DNA of 64,000 nt from Nitrospira sp. KM1 (GTDB taxonomy: Bacteria > Nitrospirota > Nitrospiria > Nitrospirales > Nitrospiraceae): NCBI RefSeq assembly GCF_011405515.1, contig NZ_AP022671.1:4030001-4094000 (forward strand), in the 5' to 3' direction. The stretch's first letter is position 1. Every line of letters starts with the position of its first letter. The notes below the pieces were generated by a model that searched no databases, was not told the origin of the DNA, and saw nothing but the letters and a program-made list of their open reading frames with translations. Both the position numbers and the translations under genes were made by a program. This document shows positions 42,728 to 52,333 of this stretch, piece by piece.

Positions 42728-43864
42728 ATGTCCGAGTCTCCTGATCTCCAGCCCCGCCAGGCCCGTGAAGTCGGCCTCTCCTTCTGGGCTGCGGGGTTTG
42801 TGTTGCTGATCCTCATGCCGTTGCTCAACGTCCTGCCGCCGGAGGAGTCCTGGCTGCATCTGTCCGATTTTTCGCTCAACCGGTTCGGCAAATTTCTGGC
42901 TTTTGCCATTCTCGCATTGGGTCTGGACCTCATTTGGGGCTACACCGGCATCCTGAGTCTGGGGCAGGGAGTGTTTTTCGGGCTGGGGGCCTACTGCATG
43001 GGCATGCACCTCATGCTGGCGATCGGCAAGGAGAGCGTGTACGGAAGCGACCTTCCTGATTTCATGGTGTGGAATCAGGTCAAGGAACTCCCCATATTCT
43101 GGAAACCGTTCTACAGCTTTCCTGTCGCCGTCGTCGGGGCCATCCTTGTCCCGACCCTCTTCGCGCTCGTATTTGGATTCCTCGCCTTCCGCAGCCGAAT
43201 CAAGGGTGTCTATTTTGCCATCATCACCCAGGCTCTCGCCCTCGTCGCATGGCTCGTGTTCAACCGTAATGAGACGAATCTGGGCGGCACCAACGGCCTG
43301 ACCGATTTCAAACAGCTTCTGGGTTTCAGGCTGTCGGAGCCGGGCACGCAGCGGGCGCTCTATGTGCTGACGGTGCTGTGTCTTGGTGGAGCCTACCTGC
43401 TCTGCCGGTGGATCATTCGGTCCCGGGCAGGACGAGTGCTGGTTGCCGTGCGCGACAGCGAGGCGCGTGTCGTGTTTTCCGGCTACACACCGGCGAACTA
43501 TAAATTATTCGTGTTCATCGTGGCTGCCGCGCTCGCAGGTCTTGCGGGGATGCTTTACGTGCCGCAAGTCGGCATCATTACTCCGGCGCAGATCGGCGTA
43601 CTGCCGTCATTGGAAATGGTCATCTGGGTGGCCGTTGGAGGAAGAGGCACGTTGGCCGGAGCCGTATTGGGAGCCGTCAGCGTGAATCTCGGACGCAGCG
43701 TCCTGACCAATTATTTTCCCGAGTTGTGGCCCTTCATGCTCGGAGGACTCTTTGTGGTAGTCGTTCTGCTGTTTCCCGACGGCCTCATCGGGATCGGACG
43801 TAGGTTGAGGGAACATACGGTTTCCAGAAAAGTTCCCGTCGTGATCGAGGCTGAACGCTCATGA
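42728..43864 (+). CDS. urtC: Urea ABC transporter permease UrtC
   Basis: A 378-residue LivM-type inner-membrane permease, with LGLDLIWGYTGILSLGQGVFFGLGAY and the cytoplasmic coupling loop AVRDSEARVVFSGY. It follows urtB after 14 bases and overlaps urtD by 4. Confidence 0.95.
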   Translation: MSESPDLQPRQAREVGLSFWAAGFVLLILMPLLNVLPPEESWLHLSDFSLNRFGKFLAFAILALGLDLIWGYTGILSLGQGVFFGLGAYCMGMHLMLAIGKESVYGSDLPDFMVWNQVKELPIFWKPFYSFPVAVVGAILVPTLFALVFGFLAFRSRIKGVYFAIITQALALVAWLVFNRNETNLGGTNGLTDFKQLLGFRLSEPGTQRALYVLTVLCLGGAYLLCRWIIRSRAGRVLVAVRDSEARVVFSGYTPANYKLFVFIVAAALAGLAGMLYVPQVGIITPAQIGVLPSLEMVIWVAVGGRGTLAGAVLGAVSVNLGRSVLTNYFPELWPFMLGGLFVVVVLLFPDGLIGIGRRLREHTVSRKVPVVIEAERS

Positions 43865-44625
43865 GCGAACGCGGGTCGATCATCTACCTGGAAGGCGTCA
43901 TTGTCGATTACGACGGGTTCAAGGCGCTGAACAATCTTAATTTCATCGTCAATTACAACGAGCTGCGCGTCGTCATCGGTCCGAATGGCGCCGGCAAAAC
44001 GACGTTGCTCGATGTGATCTGCGGGAAGACCAAGCCCGCTGCGGGGCGCGTGATCTTCGGCAAGGATGTCGAGTTGATCGGCCGGCGCGAGGACGAGATC
44101 GTCAAGCTGGGTATCGGGAGAAAATTCCAGGCTCCGTCGATTTATGGCAATTTGACCGTATGGGAAAATCTCGATCTGTCGTTAAAACGTCCGAGCAAGG
44201 GCGTTTTCCCGACGTTGATCGGAAAATCGACGCCGGAAGAACGTGAACGGATCGCCGCCGCGTTGGACACCATCGGACTACAGCTGCATGCCCACACGAG
44301 AGCGGGTTCGCTGTCTCACGGACAGAAACAATGGCTCGAAATCGGTATGGTCATCCTGCAGGATCCGCAGTTGCTGCTGGTTGATGAGCCGGTCGCCGGC
44401 ATGACCGACAAAGAAACAGAACAGACGGGTGTCCTCCTGCAGTCGTTGGCCAAACAGCATGCCATCGTCGTGATCGAACACGATATGGAATTCGTGCGCC
44501 AGATCGCCAGAACCGTCACCGTGTTGCACGAAGGCACCGTCATCTGCGAAGGCACGGTGGAGAAAGTCCAAGCTGACGATCGGGTTCGCGAAATTTATCT
44601 GGGACGGCAGAAAGTGGCCCACTAA
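43861..44625 (+). CDS. urtD: Urea ABC transporter ATPase UrtD
   Basis: A 254-residue ATPase. Walker A is GPNGAGKTT; the signature reads LSHGQKQWLEIG, the form usual in UrtD/LivG; Walker B is LLLVDEPVAG; the switch histidine is in VIEHDMEF. The stop overlaps the urtE start by one base (TAATG). Confidence 0.95.
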   Translation: MSERGSIIYLEGVIVDYDGFKALNNLNFIVNYNELRVVIGPNGAGKTTLLDVICGKTKPAAGRVIFGKDVELIGRREDEIVKLGIGRKFQAPSIYGNLTVWENLDLSLKRPSKGVFPTLIGKSTPEERERIAAALDTIGLQLHAHTRAGSLSHGQKQWLEIGMVILQDPQLLLVDEPVAGMTDKETEQTGVLLQSLAKQHAIVVIEHDMEFVRQIARTVTVLHEGTVICEGTVEKVQADDRVREIYLGRQKVAH

Positions 44626-45365
44626 TGCCCTCTGAATCGAACGGTCGGAATGTCATATTGGACTTGAGACGGGTCAATGCCTTCTACGGAGAAAGCCACA
44701 TTCTGCGGAACGTCTCGTTCACGGTCGAAGCCGGTGAAGTGGCGTGCCTCATGGGCCGCAATGGGGTAGGGAAGACCACGACGCTCAAAGTCATCACCGG
44801 CCTGCTGGCTGTCCGCTCCGGAGAATTATTCTTCAATGGAACGGACGTGACGAAGCTGACGCCGGACCGTAGGGCGCGTCTTGGCCTCGCCTACGTTCCT
44901 CAGGGGCGGGAAATCATTCCACATCTCACTGTACGGGAAAATCTGAAGTTGGGGTTTTGGGCCAGATCGGATTCTCCAGCCGGCGATGTGGAGAAGGCGG
45001 CGTTTGAGGAAGTCTATCGGCTATTTCCAAAACTGACGCAGATTCTCGACCGTCCGGGTGGGGTGTTGAGCGGCGGTGAACAGCAGCAACTGGCGATTGG
45101 ACGGGCGATCCTGTCTAACCCGAAGATGCTGCTGCTGGATGAGCCGACTGAAGGCATTCAGCCTTCCATCGTCGATCAGATCGAGGACGTGATCATAGGG
45201 TTCAAACATTCACGGCGGTTCGCGATTCTACTGGTCGAACAGGGCCTCCATTTCGCTGCCCGGCTGGCTGAAAAATATGTCGTCATGGCGAAGGGGGCCG
45301 TCGTGGCGGCCGGGAAAAGTCATGAGCTGAATGCTGAGATGGTCAGGCAGCACCTAACGGTTTAG
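44625..45365 (+). CDS. urtE: Urea ABC transporter ATPase UrtE
   Basis: A 246-residue LivF-type ATPase. Walker A GRNGVGKTT, signature LSGGEQQQLAIGRA, Walker B LLLDEPTEGIQP. It is the last urt gene; the order porin-urtABCDE is collinear and closely spaced. Confidence 0.95.
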   Translation: MPSESNGRNVILDLRRVNAFYGESHILRNVSFTVEAGEVACLMGRNGVGKTTTLKVITGLLAVRSGELFFNGTDVTKLTPDRRARLGLAYVPQGREIIPHLTVRENLKLGFWARSDSPAGDVEKAAFEEVYRLFPKLTQILDRPGGVLSGGEQQQLAIGRAILSNPKMLLLDEPTEGIQPSIVDQIEDVIIGFKHSRRFAILLVEQGLHFAARLAEKYVVMAKGAVVAAGKSHELNAEMVRQHLTV

Positions 45366-45478
45366 CGTACAGTATTGTTCATGCTTTGCGAGTGTTGATG
45401 ACGAATCGCTGACCACCATCGGTTGATATCCTCCGGTGCCCCCGCTACTATTCCCCACCTAGGTTCAAGGTTCCACAC

Positions 45479-45850
45479 ATGAATAGAACAGCTCTCACAA
45501 TATGCTCCGTTATGCTTATGGCTCTCCTTCCGGCCTGCGCGACCTCGCGGTACACGTCGCTGGATCACGTCGATAAGGACGATGTCGAGCAGCTGAAGGA
45601 AAACGTTTTCCGTGTCGAGTATCGCGTCAGTTCCTTTACCCCACAGGAGCAACTTGATAAATACCTGCTACGCCGCTGTGCAGACCTGACCATTCGTGAA
45701 GGATATGATTACTTCCATCTGAGCCAACGGTTCGACGTCCTGATGATGTCCCGCCGGACTTCGATCACCGTGACCATGTTCAAGGGTGAGAAGCCCTCCG
45801 GTGTGTCGGATATGTACGATGCCAAGACAGTGGTGAACGAGCCGATGTGA
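45479..45850 (+). CDS. Small lipoprotein, CC0125-like
   Basis: A 123-residue predicted lipoprotein with lipobox LLPAC (Cys20). EYRVSSFTPQEQLDKYLLRRCADLTIREGYDYF resembles a small family of uncharacterised lipoproteins in which an R-x-A-E/D-L-T motif is followed by G-Y-D-x-F. Role unknown. It overlaps the next porin by 4 bases, so the two are probably made together. Confidence 0.75.
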   Translation: MNRTALTICSVMLMALLPACATSRYTSLDHVDKDDVEQLKENVFRVEYRVSSFTPQEQLDKYLLRRCADLTIREGYDYFHLSQRFDVLMMSRRTSITVTMFKGEKPSGVSDMYDAKTVVNEPM

Positions 45851-47154
45851 AGGTGACGGACCGCCAACCTCGTCGAGGAGCTGCCTTTGCAGCCGGCCTG
45901 CTCCGCTTCATCCTGTCCCTATTCTGTATTTCTCTCTTCTCCAGTCAAACGTACGCCCAGTCCGAAGATCCTGACGGCGGCATCGGATATCTCGAGCACG
46001 TGGCGCTGCGACTCAAGGCAGCCGAACGGGCCGTTGGGAAGCGCATCCTGTCCGAGAAGCTGAATATCCGTCTTTACGGGTACCTCGAAGGTTCGTACAC
46101 TCAGAATTTCAACAACCCGTCCAATCGAATCAATCAACTCCGGATTTTCGACGTCAATTCCAATGAGGTGCGGCCGAATCTCGCACAGGTTGTGCTGGAA
46201 CGGGAATCTCAATCCACTAGTGGCAACTGGGCGGACCGGTTGGGGTTTAAATTGAAGTTCAATGCGGGGCGTGATTCCGATTTCATTGGAGGCACCAACC
46301 TGAGTGATTGGTCGGACTTTCAAGAGTTCTATGTTCAGTATCTCGCGCCGGTGGGCAAGGGCCTCGACATCAAGCTGGGCCAATTCAACAGCGTGGTCGG
46401 CTATGAAGTGGTGGAAAGTCCGCGCAACGCCAACTATTCCCGTTCGTGGCTCTTCGGAATTGGACAGCCGTTCACGACCCGCGGTGGCCGCCTGTCCTAT
46501 CGATTTGACGACCAGGTGTCATTGACAGTGGGACTTATCGGCTACATCAATTCAGCACGCGCCGATTCCCGGCACGATTATCTGGTCGAGTCCGCACTGA
46601 CGCTCGCGCCATCCAAGAACACGTCGGTTACACTGTACGCGCTGGCCGGACCGAGATCGGGTCCCACCGGTACATCTGGCGGCACGCTGTTTCTCGGTGG
46701 AGGCTATGTCAGCGTGCGTGTCACCGACCAGGCATCGGTTGTCGTCGAATCGTACTATGCGAATCAGTCAGGAAGCAGCACGATCAGTGCATCGGGAAAT
46801 GCGCGATGGAACGGTGTCGCCGGATATGTGATGTATGATCTAAACCGGCGATGGGGTTTCCGGTTTCGCAGCGAACTGTTCGAGGATGCCGGAGGCTATG
46901 TCTCGTGCGGCGGTACGACCGACTATCAGCCCAGGGCGAACGTCTGTTTTGGGGCCTCGTCGACGGGAAGTGCTCCGGCGGTCGCACAGACGGTGTGGGA
47001 AGTGACCTCGACGTTGCAATACAAACCATTCGATTCGCTCATCACCAGACTCGAATATCGCTACGACAAATCCAGTCAGCACGTCTTTCAAGTCGGCGGG
47101 CGGGCGACGACCTATCAGCCCACGCTGTCTCTCGACGTCATCTATCTTTTCTGA
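45847..47154 (+). CDS. Beta-barrel outer-membrane porin, BBP2-like
   Basis: A 435-residue protein with a signal peptide ending TYAQ. It shows the pattern of the OmpL-like putative porin family: YGYLEGSYTQNFNNPSNRINQLR, then FYVQYLAPVGKGLDIKLGQF and GYEVVESPRNANYSRSWLFG. It ends SLDVIYLF with a terminal Phe. Start GTG 45847 overlaps the lipoprotein stop. Lying between urea uptake and urease, it may serve urea entry, but that is inference. Confidence 0.85.
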   Translation: MKVTDRQPRRGAAFAAGLLRFILSLFCISLFSSQTYAQSEDPDGGIGYLEHVALRLKAAERAVGKRILSEKLNIRLYGYLEGSYTQNFNNPSNRINQLRIFDVNSNEVRPNLAQVVLERESQSTSGNWADRLGFKLKFNAGRDSDFIGGTNLSDWSDFQEFYVQYLAPVGKGLDIKLGQFNSVVGYEVVESPRNANYSRSWLFGIGQPFTTRGGRLSYRFDDQVSLTVGLIGYINSARADSRHDYLVESALTLAPSKNTSVTLYALAGPRSGPTGTSGGTLFLGGGYVSVRVTDQASVVVESYYANQSGSSTISASGNARWNGVAGYVMYDLNRRWGFRFRSELFEDAGGYVSCGGTTDYQPRANVCFGASSTGSAPAVAQTVWEVTSTLQYKPFDSLITRLEYRYDKSSQHVFQVGGRATTYQPTLSLDVIYLF

Positions 47155-47261
47155 AATCATGCAAGGGCGGAGTGAAGAGGGAGCATCGACTCGACGGCCT
47201 TGCGCGGGGTGGCACGTCTCTCCTGTGCGCAGAGGAATCCAACGCAGGTGCAGGCCGCTTG

Positions 47262-48305
47262 CTAGGAAGATTTGCCGAAGCGCCGTAGGTTGTCCTCAGG
47301 TGTGGTGGCATCGGCGGGTGCGACGGGAATCAGGCTTGAAAATCCGTCCTTTGCCAGCAGCATCAGCCAGGTGACAAACACGAAGGCCGATGTCAGCACC
47401 GGCATACCGGCCGGTTCCAGGAAAATGCCCAACGAAGCCCAGACGCGTGCCGTCACCAGAGCTCCGATGAATGCATAGAGGAATGCAGGCAGGTTGAATA
47501 CGAGAAACATGCCTCCCAAGGCCATCGCGGTTAGCGCCGCATTGTAGCCGAACAGGCCATCCCTGATGGCCTCATCGTGGGCTCCGTAAAGGACGGCGAC
47601 GCCGACAGCGAGTGTTGAGCCCATCAAGGCCATCAGCGCCCCGATGCGAGTGTTGACGGCGATGCCGGTCAGAATGACGATGCCGGTTACCCAGTTGTCC
47701 TGAAAAAATATTTCCGCGATCCCCATCGTGATGCCGTGGAACCAGGTGATCCAGGTATAGTCGGGCCTTGGACCGCTGAAGTCGGCCGGTGAAGTCGGTT
47801 TGAGCGCGTTGGAGACATCGATGGTCGTGAATTGGAGGAGCGCGCCGAGGAAAAACCACGTTGCCAGGACGAAGGGCATCGTCAGACCTGGAACCCTGTG
47901 CGGACCTAACAAGGCGCCGAACGCCGGTAGGATGATCGTCGTGAAGACGGCGCAGAGCATGATGTAGAAAATGAGATAGGCGTTTGGGACGTTGCCGGTC
48001 GTAAAATTCGGACTCGTGTAGGCGACGAAGGCGATTCCGATCAACGCACCGTTGAATCCGAAGAGGCCGTCTTTGATCATGCCCTTATCGGCTTTGAACA
48101 GGATCGCGGTCAGCGTGCTGACAATCGTGGCGAACAGACAGATTGTTCCGTAGATCCAGGAGTTGTAGAAGATGCCGGCAAGGATGATGGCGCCGGAGCG
48201 AGGATTATTCTGGAACACAACCTGGCCGATCCCGCGAAGGATCCAATCGACGAACCCGAAGACGGGATGATCCCGCCACCGGTCTTGAAAGGGGACGGTC
48301 GGCAC
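47262..48305 (-). CDS. UT-family urea channel
   Basis: A 347-residue integral membrane protein built of two homologous halves, each with a FQ(N/D)N loop: GQVVFQNNPRSGAIILAG near residue 28 and AEIFFQDNWVTGIVILTG near residue 196, plus KDGLFGFNGALIGIAF and RDGLFGYNAALTAMAL. This is the inverted/duplicated layout of UT-type urea transporters. GTG start at 48305, divergent from ureA. It gives a passive, energy-free second route for urea beside UrtABCDE. Confidence 0.93.
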   Translation of the reverse strand: MPTVPFQDRWRDHPVFGFVDWILRGIGQVVFQNNPRSGAIILAGIFYNSWIYGTICLFATIVSTLTAILFKADKGMIKDGLFGFNGALIGIAFVAYTSPNFTTGNVPNAYLIFYIMLCAVFTTIILPAFGALLGPHRVPGLTMPFVLATWFFLGALLQFTTIDVSNALKPTSPADFSGPRPDYTWITWFHGITMGIAEIFFQDNWVTGIVILTGIAVNTRIGALMALMGSTLAVGVAVLYGAHDEAIRDGLFGYNAALTAMALGGMFLVFNLPAFLYAFIGALVTARVWASLGIFLEPAGMPVLTSAFVFVTWLMLLAKDGFSSLIPVAPADATTPEDNLRRFGKSS

Positions 48306-48335
48306 AGGCGGCCTCCACGCGTTCGATGACGCGCC

Positions 48336-48364
48336 TTGACACGGTCGGCATCGTAGACTACGAT
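48336..48364 (+). promoter_or_regulatory. Promoter with dyad before ureABC
   Basis: TTGACA (48336-48341), 17-base spacer, TACGAT (48359-48364). The -10 is overlapped by the perfect dyad ATCGTAG-A-CTACGAT (48350-48364), which could be a repressor operator. It lies between the divergent urea channel and ureA genes. No hexaloop motif is seen in this leader. Confidence 0.6.
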
Positions 48365-48479
48365 CCCTTCCCCACGCAATAAGAATGTTCTAGGAACCAC
48401 GTAATGGTCTTCCTTCCGTCCCGCACCTTGCTCGTGTTTGGGTTGGTCCAACCACCACGATCCAGTTAGAGGAGCCGCC

Positions 48480-48782
48480 ATGCATCTGACTCCACGAGAA
48501 CAGGAAAAACTCATGATTTACCTGGCTGCACAGCTGGCGAAGGAGCGGAAGGCTCGAGGCCTCAAATTGAATCATCCCGAAGCCGTTGCATACCTCACGT
48601 CCGCGGTGCTGGAAGGCATCCGGGACGGTCGGTCGGTGTCGGAATTGATGACCTATGGTGCCAATCTCCTGACAAGAAAAGATGTCATGCCAGGCGTTCC
48701 GGAAATGATTCATGAATTCCAGGTCGAAGGGACGTTCCCCGACGGAACCAAGCTCGTCACCATCCATAATCCCATCCGTTGA
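48480..48782 (+). CDS. ureA: Urease gamma subunit
   Basis: A 100-residue structural subunit of urease. [20 protein letters not shown] and GRSVSELM-x-YG ... [20 protein letters not shown] are diagnostic. ATG at 48480 has GAGGAG upstream; an in-frame GTG at 48438 is not needed. Confidence 0.97.
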   Translation: MHLTPREQEKLMIYLAAQLAKERKARGLKLNHPEAVAYLTSAVLEGIRDGRSVSELMTYGANLLTRKDVMPGVPEMIHEFQVEGTFPDGTKLVTIHNPIR

Positions 48783-48831
48783 GTCAGGTTTGGTCGGCTC
48801 AATCACTGCGATGCCGGGAAGGAGTGCGCAT

Positions 48832-49332
48832 ATGGCAAACATGAAAAAAAGAGCCGGTGCAAAAGTCACAAGACGGCCGGTGAAAAAGAGCGTGAAGAAA
48901 TCCACCGGGAAGTCGTTGACGGCTTCCATACGGGCAGAACTGTCCAAGCCGGTTATTCCAGGTGAGATTCTCTTCGGAAGCGGCGACATCGAAGCGCTGC
49001 AAGGACGGACGACAAAAGAGATGACGATCTCGAATACTGCCGACCGCCCGATTCAGGTCGGATCGCACTGCCATTTTTTCGAAGTCAATCGTGCGCTGAA
49101 ATTCGATCGCGAGCAGGCATTTGGATTTCGGCTTCAAATCCCCGCAGGAACCGCCGTTCGGTTCGAACCCGGCGAGGAGAAACGGGTCACGCTCGTGAAT
49201 GTGGCAGGGAAGCGGATGGGGCACGGCATCAACGGATTGACCAACGGCTCGCTGGACGATCCACAGGTCAAGACGAAGGCTTTGGCCCGGGCAGGGGAGC
49301 AAGGGTTCTCGGGACAAGGAGGCGCACGGTGA
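48832..49332 (+). CDS. ureB: Urease beta subunit, N-terminally extended
   Basis: A 166-residue beta subunit. The family domain starts near residue 41 ([18 protein letters not shown]) and includes [16 protein letters not shown] and [15 protein letters not shown]. The first 40 residues are an added Lys/Arg-rich stretch; typical single-domain UreB has about 100-125 residues. ATG at 48832 follows GGAAGGAG. It overlaps ureC by 4 bases. Confidence 0.95.
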   Translation: MANMKKRAGAKVTRRPVKKSVKKSTGKSLTASIRAELSKPVIPGEILFGSGDIEALQGRTTKEMTISNTADRPIQVGSHCHFFEVNRALKFDREQAFGFRLQIPAGTAVRFEPGEEKRVTLVNVAGKRMGHGINGLTNGSLDDPQVKTKALARAGEQGFSGQGGAR

Positions 49333-51056
49333 AGATCCCACGCAAGCAATATTCGGATCTGTTCGGGCCGACCGTCGGCGACCGCGTGCGTTTGGCGGAT
49401 ACGGATCTGCTGATCGAGATCGAAAAGGATTTCACATCCTACGGGGATGAGGCGGTGTTTGGAGGTGGGAAGGTATTGCGCGACGGCATGGGCCAATCCT
49501 CTGGAGCCACCAATGCCGGCGGTGCGCTCGACACGGTGATTACGAATGCGCTCATCCTCGACTACTGGGGGATTGTGAAGGCCGATATCGGTATTAAGAA
49601 CGGACGCATCGTCGGCATCGGGAAGGCCGGCAATCCCGACACGATGCCGAACGTGACGGCTGGAATGGAGTGCGGAGCCGGGACTGAGGCTATTTCCGCG
49701 GAAGGGTGCATCGTCACGGCGGGAGCGCTCGAAACGCATGTGCACTTCATTTGTCCGCAACAGTGCTGGGAAGCGTTGTCTGCCGGCATCACGACCATGA
49801 TCGGCGGGGGCACTGGCCCGGCCACCGGGACGAACGCGGTGACCTCGACGCCTGGTCCATGGAACATCGCCAGGATGCTGGAAGCAGCGGAAGGCATTCC
49901 TATGAACCTGGGTTTTACCGGCAAGGGAAACTGCTCGATGCCCGATGCGTTGAACGAACAGATCGAGGCCGGAGCCCTTGGATTGAAAGTGCACGAGGAC
50001 TGGGGCTCGACGCCTGCCGCCATCGACTGCGCGCTGTCGGTCGCCGATCGTTATGACGTGCAGGTGGCGCTGCATACCGACACCCTGAACGAGGCCGGTT
50101 TTGTCGAAGATACGATCAAGGCTTTCAAGGGTCGGACGATCCATACCTATCACACGGAAGGGGCGGGTGGAGGGCATGCGCCCGACATTCTCAAGGTCTG
50201 CGGAGAGCCCAACTGTCTTCCGTCTTCGACGAACCCGACGATGCCGTTCACGGTCAACACGCTGGATGAACATCTGGACATGATGATCGTCTGTCACCAC
50301 TTGAACAAAAAGGTTCCCGAAGACGTTGCGTTCGCGGAATCGCGGATCAGACGCGAGACGATCGCCGCGGAAGACGTGCTGCACGACATGGGGGCGATCA
50401 GCATGATGTCCTCGGACACACAGGCCATGGGACGGATCGGAGAATTGATCATTCGCACCTGGCAGACTGCGCACAAGATGAAACTGCAGCGCGGCCACTT
50501 GACCGAACGCGGTATTCAGCCCGGGAAGGCGCAACACGACAATTTCCGGGCAAAGCGCTATGTCGCCAAATACACGATCAATCCGGCACTCGCCCATGGC
50601 GTGGCCCATGAAGTTGGATCGGTGGAAGTGGGAAAAGTCGCCGATGTGGTGGTCTGGAAGCCGGCGTTTTTCGGGATCAAGCCCGAGATGGTTTTGAAAA
50701 GCGGCTTCATCGCGCAGGCTCAGATGGGCGATCCGAATGCGTCGATCCCGACGCCGGAACCTATCATTAGCCGGCCGATGTTCGGAGCCTATGGACGCGC
50801 ATTGGCGAGTACGAGCATCACGTTCGTTTCGCAAGTGTCGCTCGATCTGGAGGTGCCGGAGAAATTGGGCCTGCAGCGGCGCATGGTGGCGGTCAAGAAC
50901 TGCCGGACGGTCAAGAAGCGCGACCTCAAGCTCAACGATGCTCTTCCTCACATCGAGGTCGATCCGGAAACGTACGTGGTTACGGCGGACGGCGAGCGGA
51001 TCACCTGTGAGCCGGCTGTTGTTCTGCCGATGGCGCAGCGGTACTTCCTCTTTTGA
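49329..51056 (+). CDS. ureC: Urease alpha (catalytic) subunit
   Basis: A 575-residue nickel hydrolase that splits urea into ammonia and carbamate. Nickel ligands are in ETHVHF (His137, His139), the carbamylated lysine is Lys220 in GLKVHEDWG, the flap histidine is in [10 protein letters not shown], and the last ligand Asp is in [13 protein letters not shown] start overlapping ureB. All catalytic residues are present, so the enzyme should be active. Confidence 0.98.
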   Translation: MKIPRKQYSDLFGPTVGDRVRLADTDLLIEIEKDFTSYGDEAVFGGGKVLRDGMGQSSGATNAGGALDTVITNALILDYWGIVKADIGIKNGRIVGIGKAGNPDTMPNVTAGMECGAGTEAISAEGCIVTAGALETHVHFICPQQCWEALSAGITTMIGGGTGPATGTNAVTSTPGPWNIARMLEAAEGIPMNLGFTGKGNCSMPDALNEQIEAGALGLKVHEDWGSTPAAIDCALSVADRYDVQVALHTDTLNEAGFVEDTIKAFKGRTIHTYHTEGAGGGHAPDILKVCGEPNCLPSSTNPTMPFTVNTLDEHLDMMIVCHHLNKKVPEDVAFAESRIRRETIAAEDVLHDMGAISMMSSDTQAMGRIGELIIRTWQTAHKMKLQRGHLTERGIQPGKAQHDNFRAKRYVAKYTINPALAHGVAHEVGSVEVGKVADVVVWKPAFFGIKPEMVLKSGFIAQAQMGDPNASIPTPEPIISRPMFGAYGRALASTSITFVSQVSLDLEVPEKLGLQRRMVAVKNCRTVKKRDLKLNDALPHIEVDPETYVVTADGERITCEPAVVLPMAQRYFLF

Positions 51057-51226
51057 GAGGCTGATGAAAACGTCCCCAAAGTCGTCTCGGGTGCTCGCAC
51101 GTAGGTTGTTCAGGGATGTCTCAAGGGTCATTGCGCTGTGTTCTCGCTTAATACCATTCTAAAGTTAGTAGCCGTGTGAGCGTTAGACGCAGTTTAGTAG
51201 GGGCAGCGAGAAGGTGAAATGGATTT

Positions 51227-51631
51227 TTGGGAAGAGATAGACAGTTTCCAGTCCTTCCACAAGCCGCAATTCAAAAGAATATTCATGGAAATCCATGGAA
51301 GGCAGATCTTGATTTTGTGGCTTTAGATTTTCTTGAAAAGAAAGTCTATTTAATAGAGGTTAAGAGTTCATCCAGCTATCTCAAGGCATCGAAGGTTCTT
51401 GAAAGACTTACTAAAGCGAATTGTGACAACATCGAGTCTTATGTTAATGGAACAATTCTGAAAAATGAACTTGCATCATTCACCAATGCGTGGTGGTTTT
51501 TTGTGAGAGATAGACATATTGATAGGATGAAGAAAGAATCGCTGCATACGGAATACATAAAATCTGGCGGTTGCTGTGACATTACGGCACTTCAAAATGT
51601 GCACGATCAGATCAAAGAAAGGCTCAGTTAA
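51227..51631 (+). CDS. AT-rich inserted gene, nuclease-like motif
   Basis: A 134-residue reading frame between ureC and ureF, visibly richer in A and T than all its neighbours. DLDFVALDFLEKKVYLIEVKSSSS has the D-x(n)-E-x-K spacing of PD-(D/E)XK nuclease folds; no other family is recognised. The only in-frame start is a TTG without a ribosome binding site. A second frame opens at ATG 51220 behind AAGGTGAA and runs 36 codons to near 51330; joining the two frames near 51290 would give a better N-terminus, so the gene may be frameshifted. Its stop overlaps the ureF start (TAATG). Confidence 0.55.
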   Translation: MGRDRQFPVLPQAAIQKNIHGNPWKADLDFVALDFLEKKVYLIEVKSSSSYLKASKVLERLTKANCDNIESYVNGTILKNELASFTNAWWFFVRDRHIDRMKKESLHTEYIKSGGCCDITALQNVHDQIKERLS

Positions 51632-52317
51632 TGGATACGCTCGCGTTACTCGAAGGCCTTCGATTCCTCGACAGTTTTTTTCCGTCCGGAGGCTATGCGT
51701 TTTCGTCGGGATTGGAAGCCGCCGTGCAAGCCGGCGCGTTGACGAACGGCGAAGGGCTATCTCGCTACGTCGAAGATTTGTTACGAGGCGGTCTGGGCAA
51801 GCGAGAAGCCGTTGCCGTACGTGAAGCCCATGACGCGTTGGTGTCGAACGATCTTGCACGTGCGCTGACAATTGACCGAGATCTTGATGCGATGAAGATC
51901 GGCCGTGATTCTAGACTGGCCAGTCGTCAAATGGGGCGGCAGGTGATACGGATCTCCGCGGAGCACATGCCGGTCTGCAAACTCCTGAGACAGTTCCAAG
52001 CGAAGGTCGAAACGGGACATGCATTTGGTCACCACGCTGTCGCAATGGGGCTGACACTGGCTGCATGCGAATGGCCGCGCCGCGAGACTGTCGCAGGGTA
52101 TCTCTATCACAATGCTGTCGGGTTGGTCTCTGCGGCCATGAAGTTGCTGCCGGTCGGACAACGCGAGGCTCAGAATCTGCTGCACAGATGGACCGCCGTT
52201 ATCGATAAGCTGAGCGAAGAGGTGCTCTTGTCAGGCCATATGTCTTTCTGGTCTCCTGTTCAGGACATTTACGCCATGAGACATCACAGGTTGGAGTCCA
52301 GGCTTTTCCGTTCATAA
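51631..52317 (+). CDS. ureF: Urease accessory protein UreF
   Basis: A 228-residue helical accessory protein of the UreDFG activation complex. [20 protein letters not shown] is the family start, and [21 protein letters not shown] lies in the conserved C-terminal part. ATG overlaps the stop of the inserted gene, so translation of ureF may depend on it. Confidence 0.95.
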   Translation: MDTLALLEGLRFLDSFFPSGGYAFSSGLEAAVQAGALTNGEGLSRYVEDLLRGGLGKREAVAVREAHDALVSNDLARALTIDRDLDAMKIGRDSRLASRQMGRQVIRISAEHMPVCKLLRQFQAKVETGHAFGHHAVAMGLTLAACEWPRRETVAGYLYHNAVGLVSAAMKLLPVGQREAQNLLHRWTAVIDKLSEEVLLSGHMSFWSPVQDIYAMRHHRLESRLFRS

Positions 52318-52333
52318 GCCAAGAGGGGGAAAT

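Noticed and set aside
47200-47230. TGGCAC followed by TGC, resembling a sigma-54 promoter
   Set aside because: The spacing between the GG and GC elements is wrong and the site lies between convergent genes.
48306-48480. Hexaloop attenuator before ureABC
   Set aside because: No pair of six-base loops with A1/G4 and no terminator with a T tract is present; control, if any, seems to be at the promoter dyad.
49134-51131. A 665-codon open frame on the - strand
   Set aside because: Antisense to ureB and ureC; Arg/His/Asp-rich translation without family motifs.
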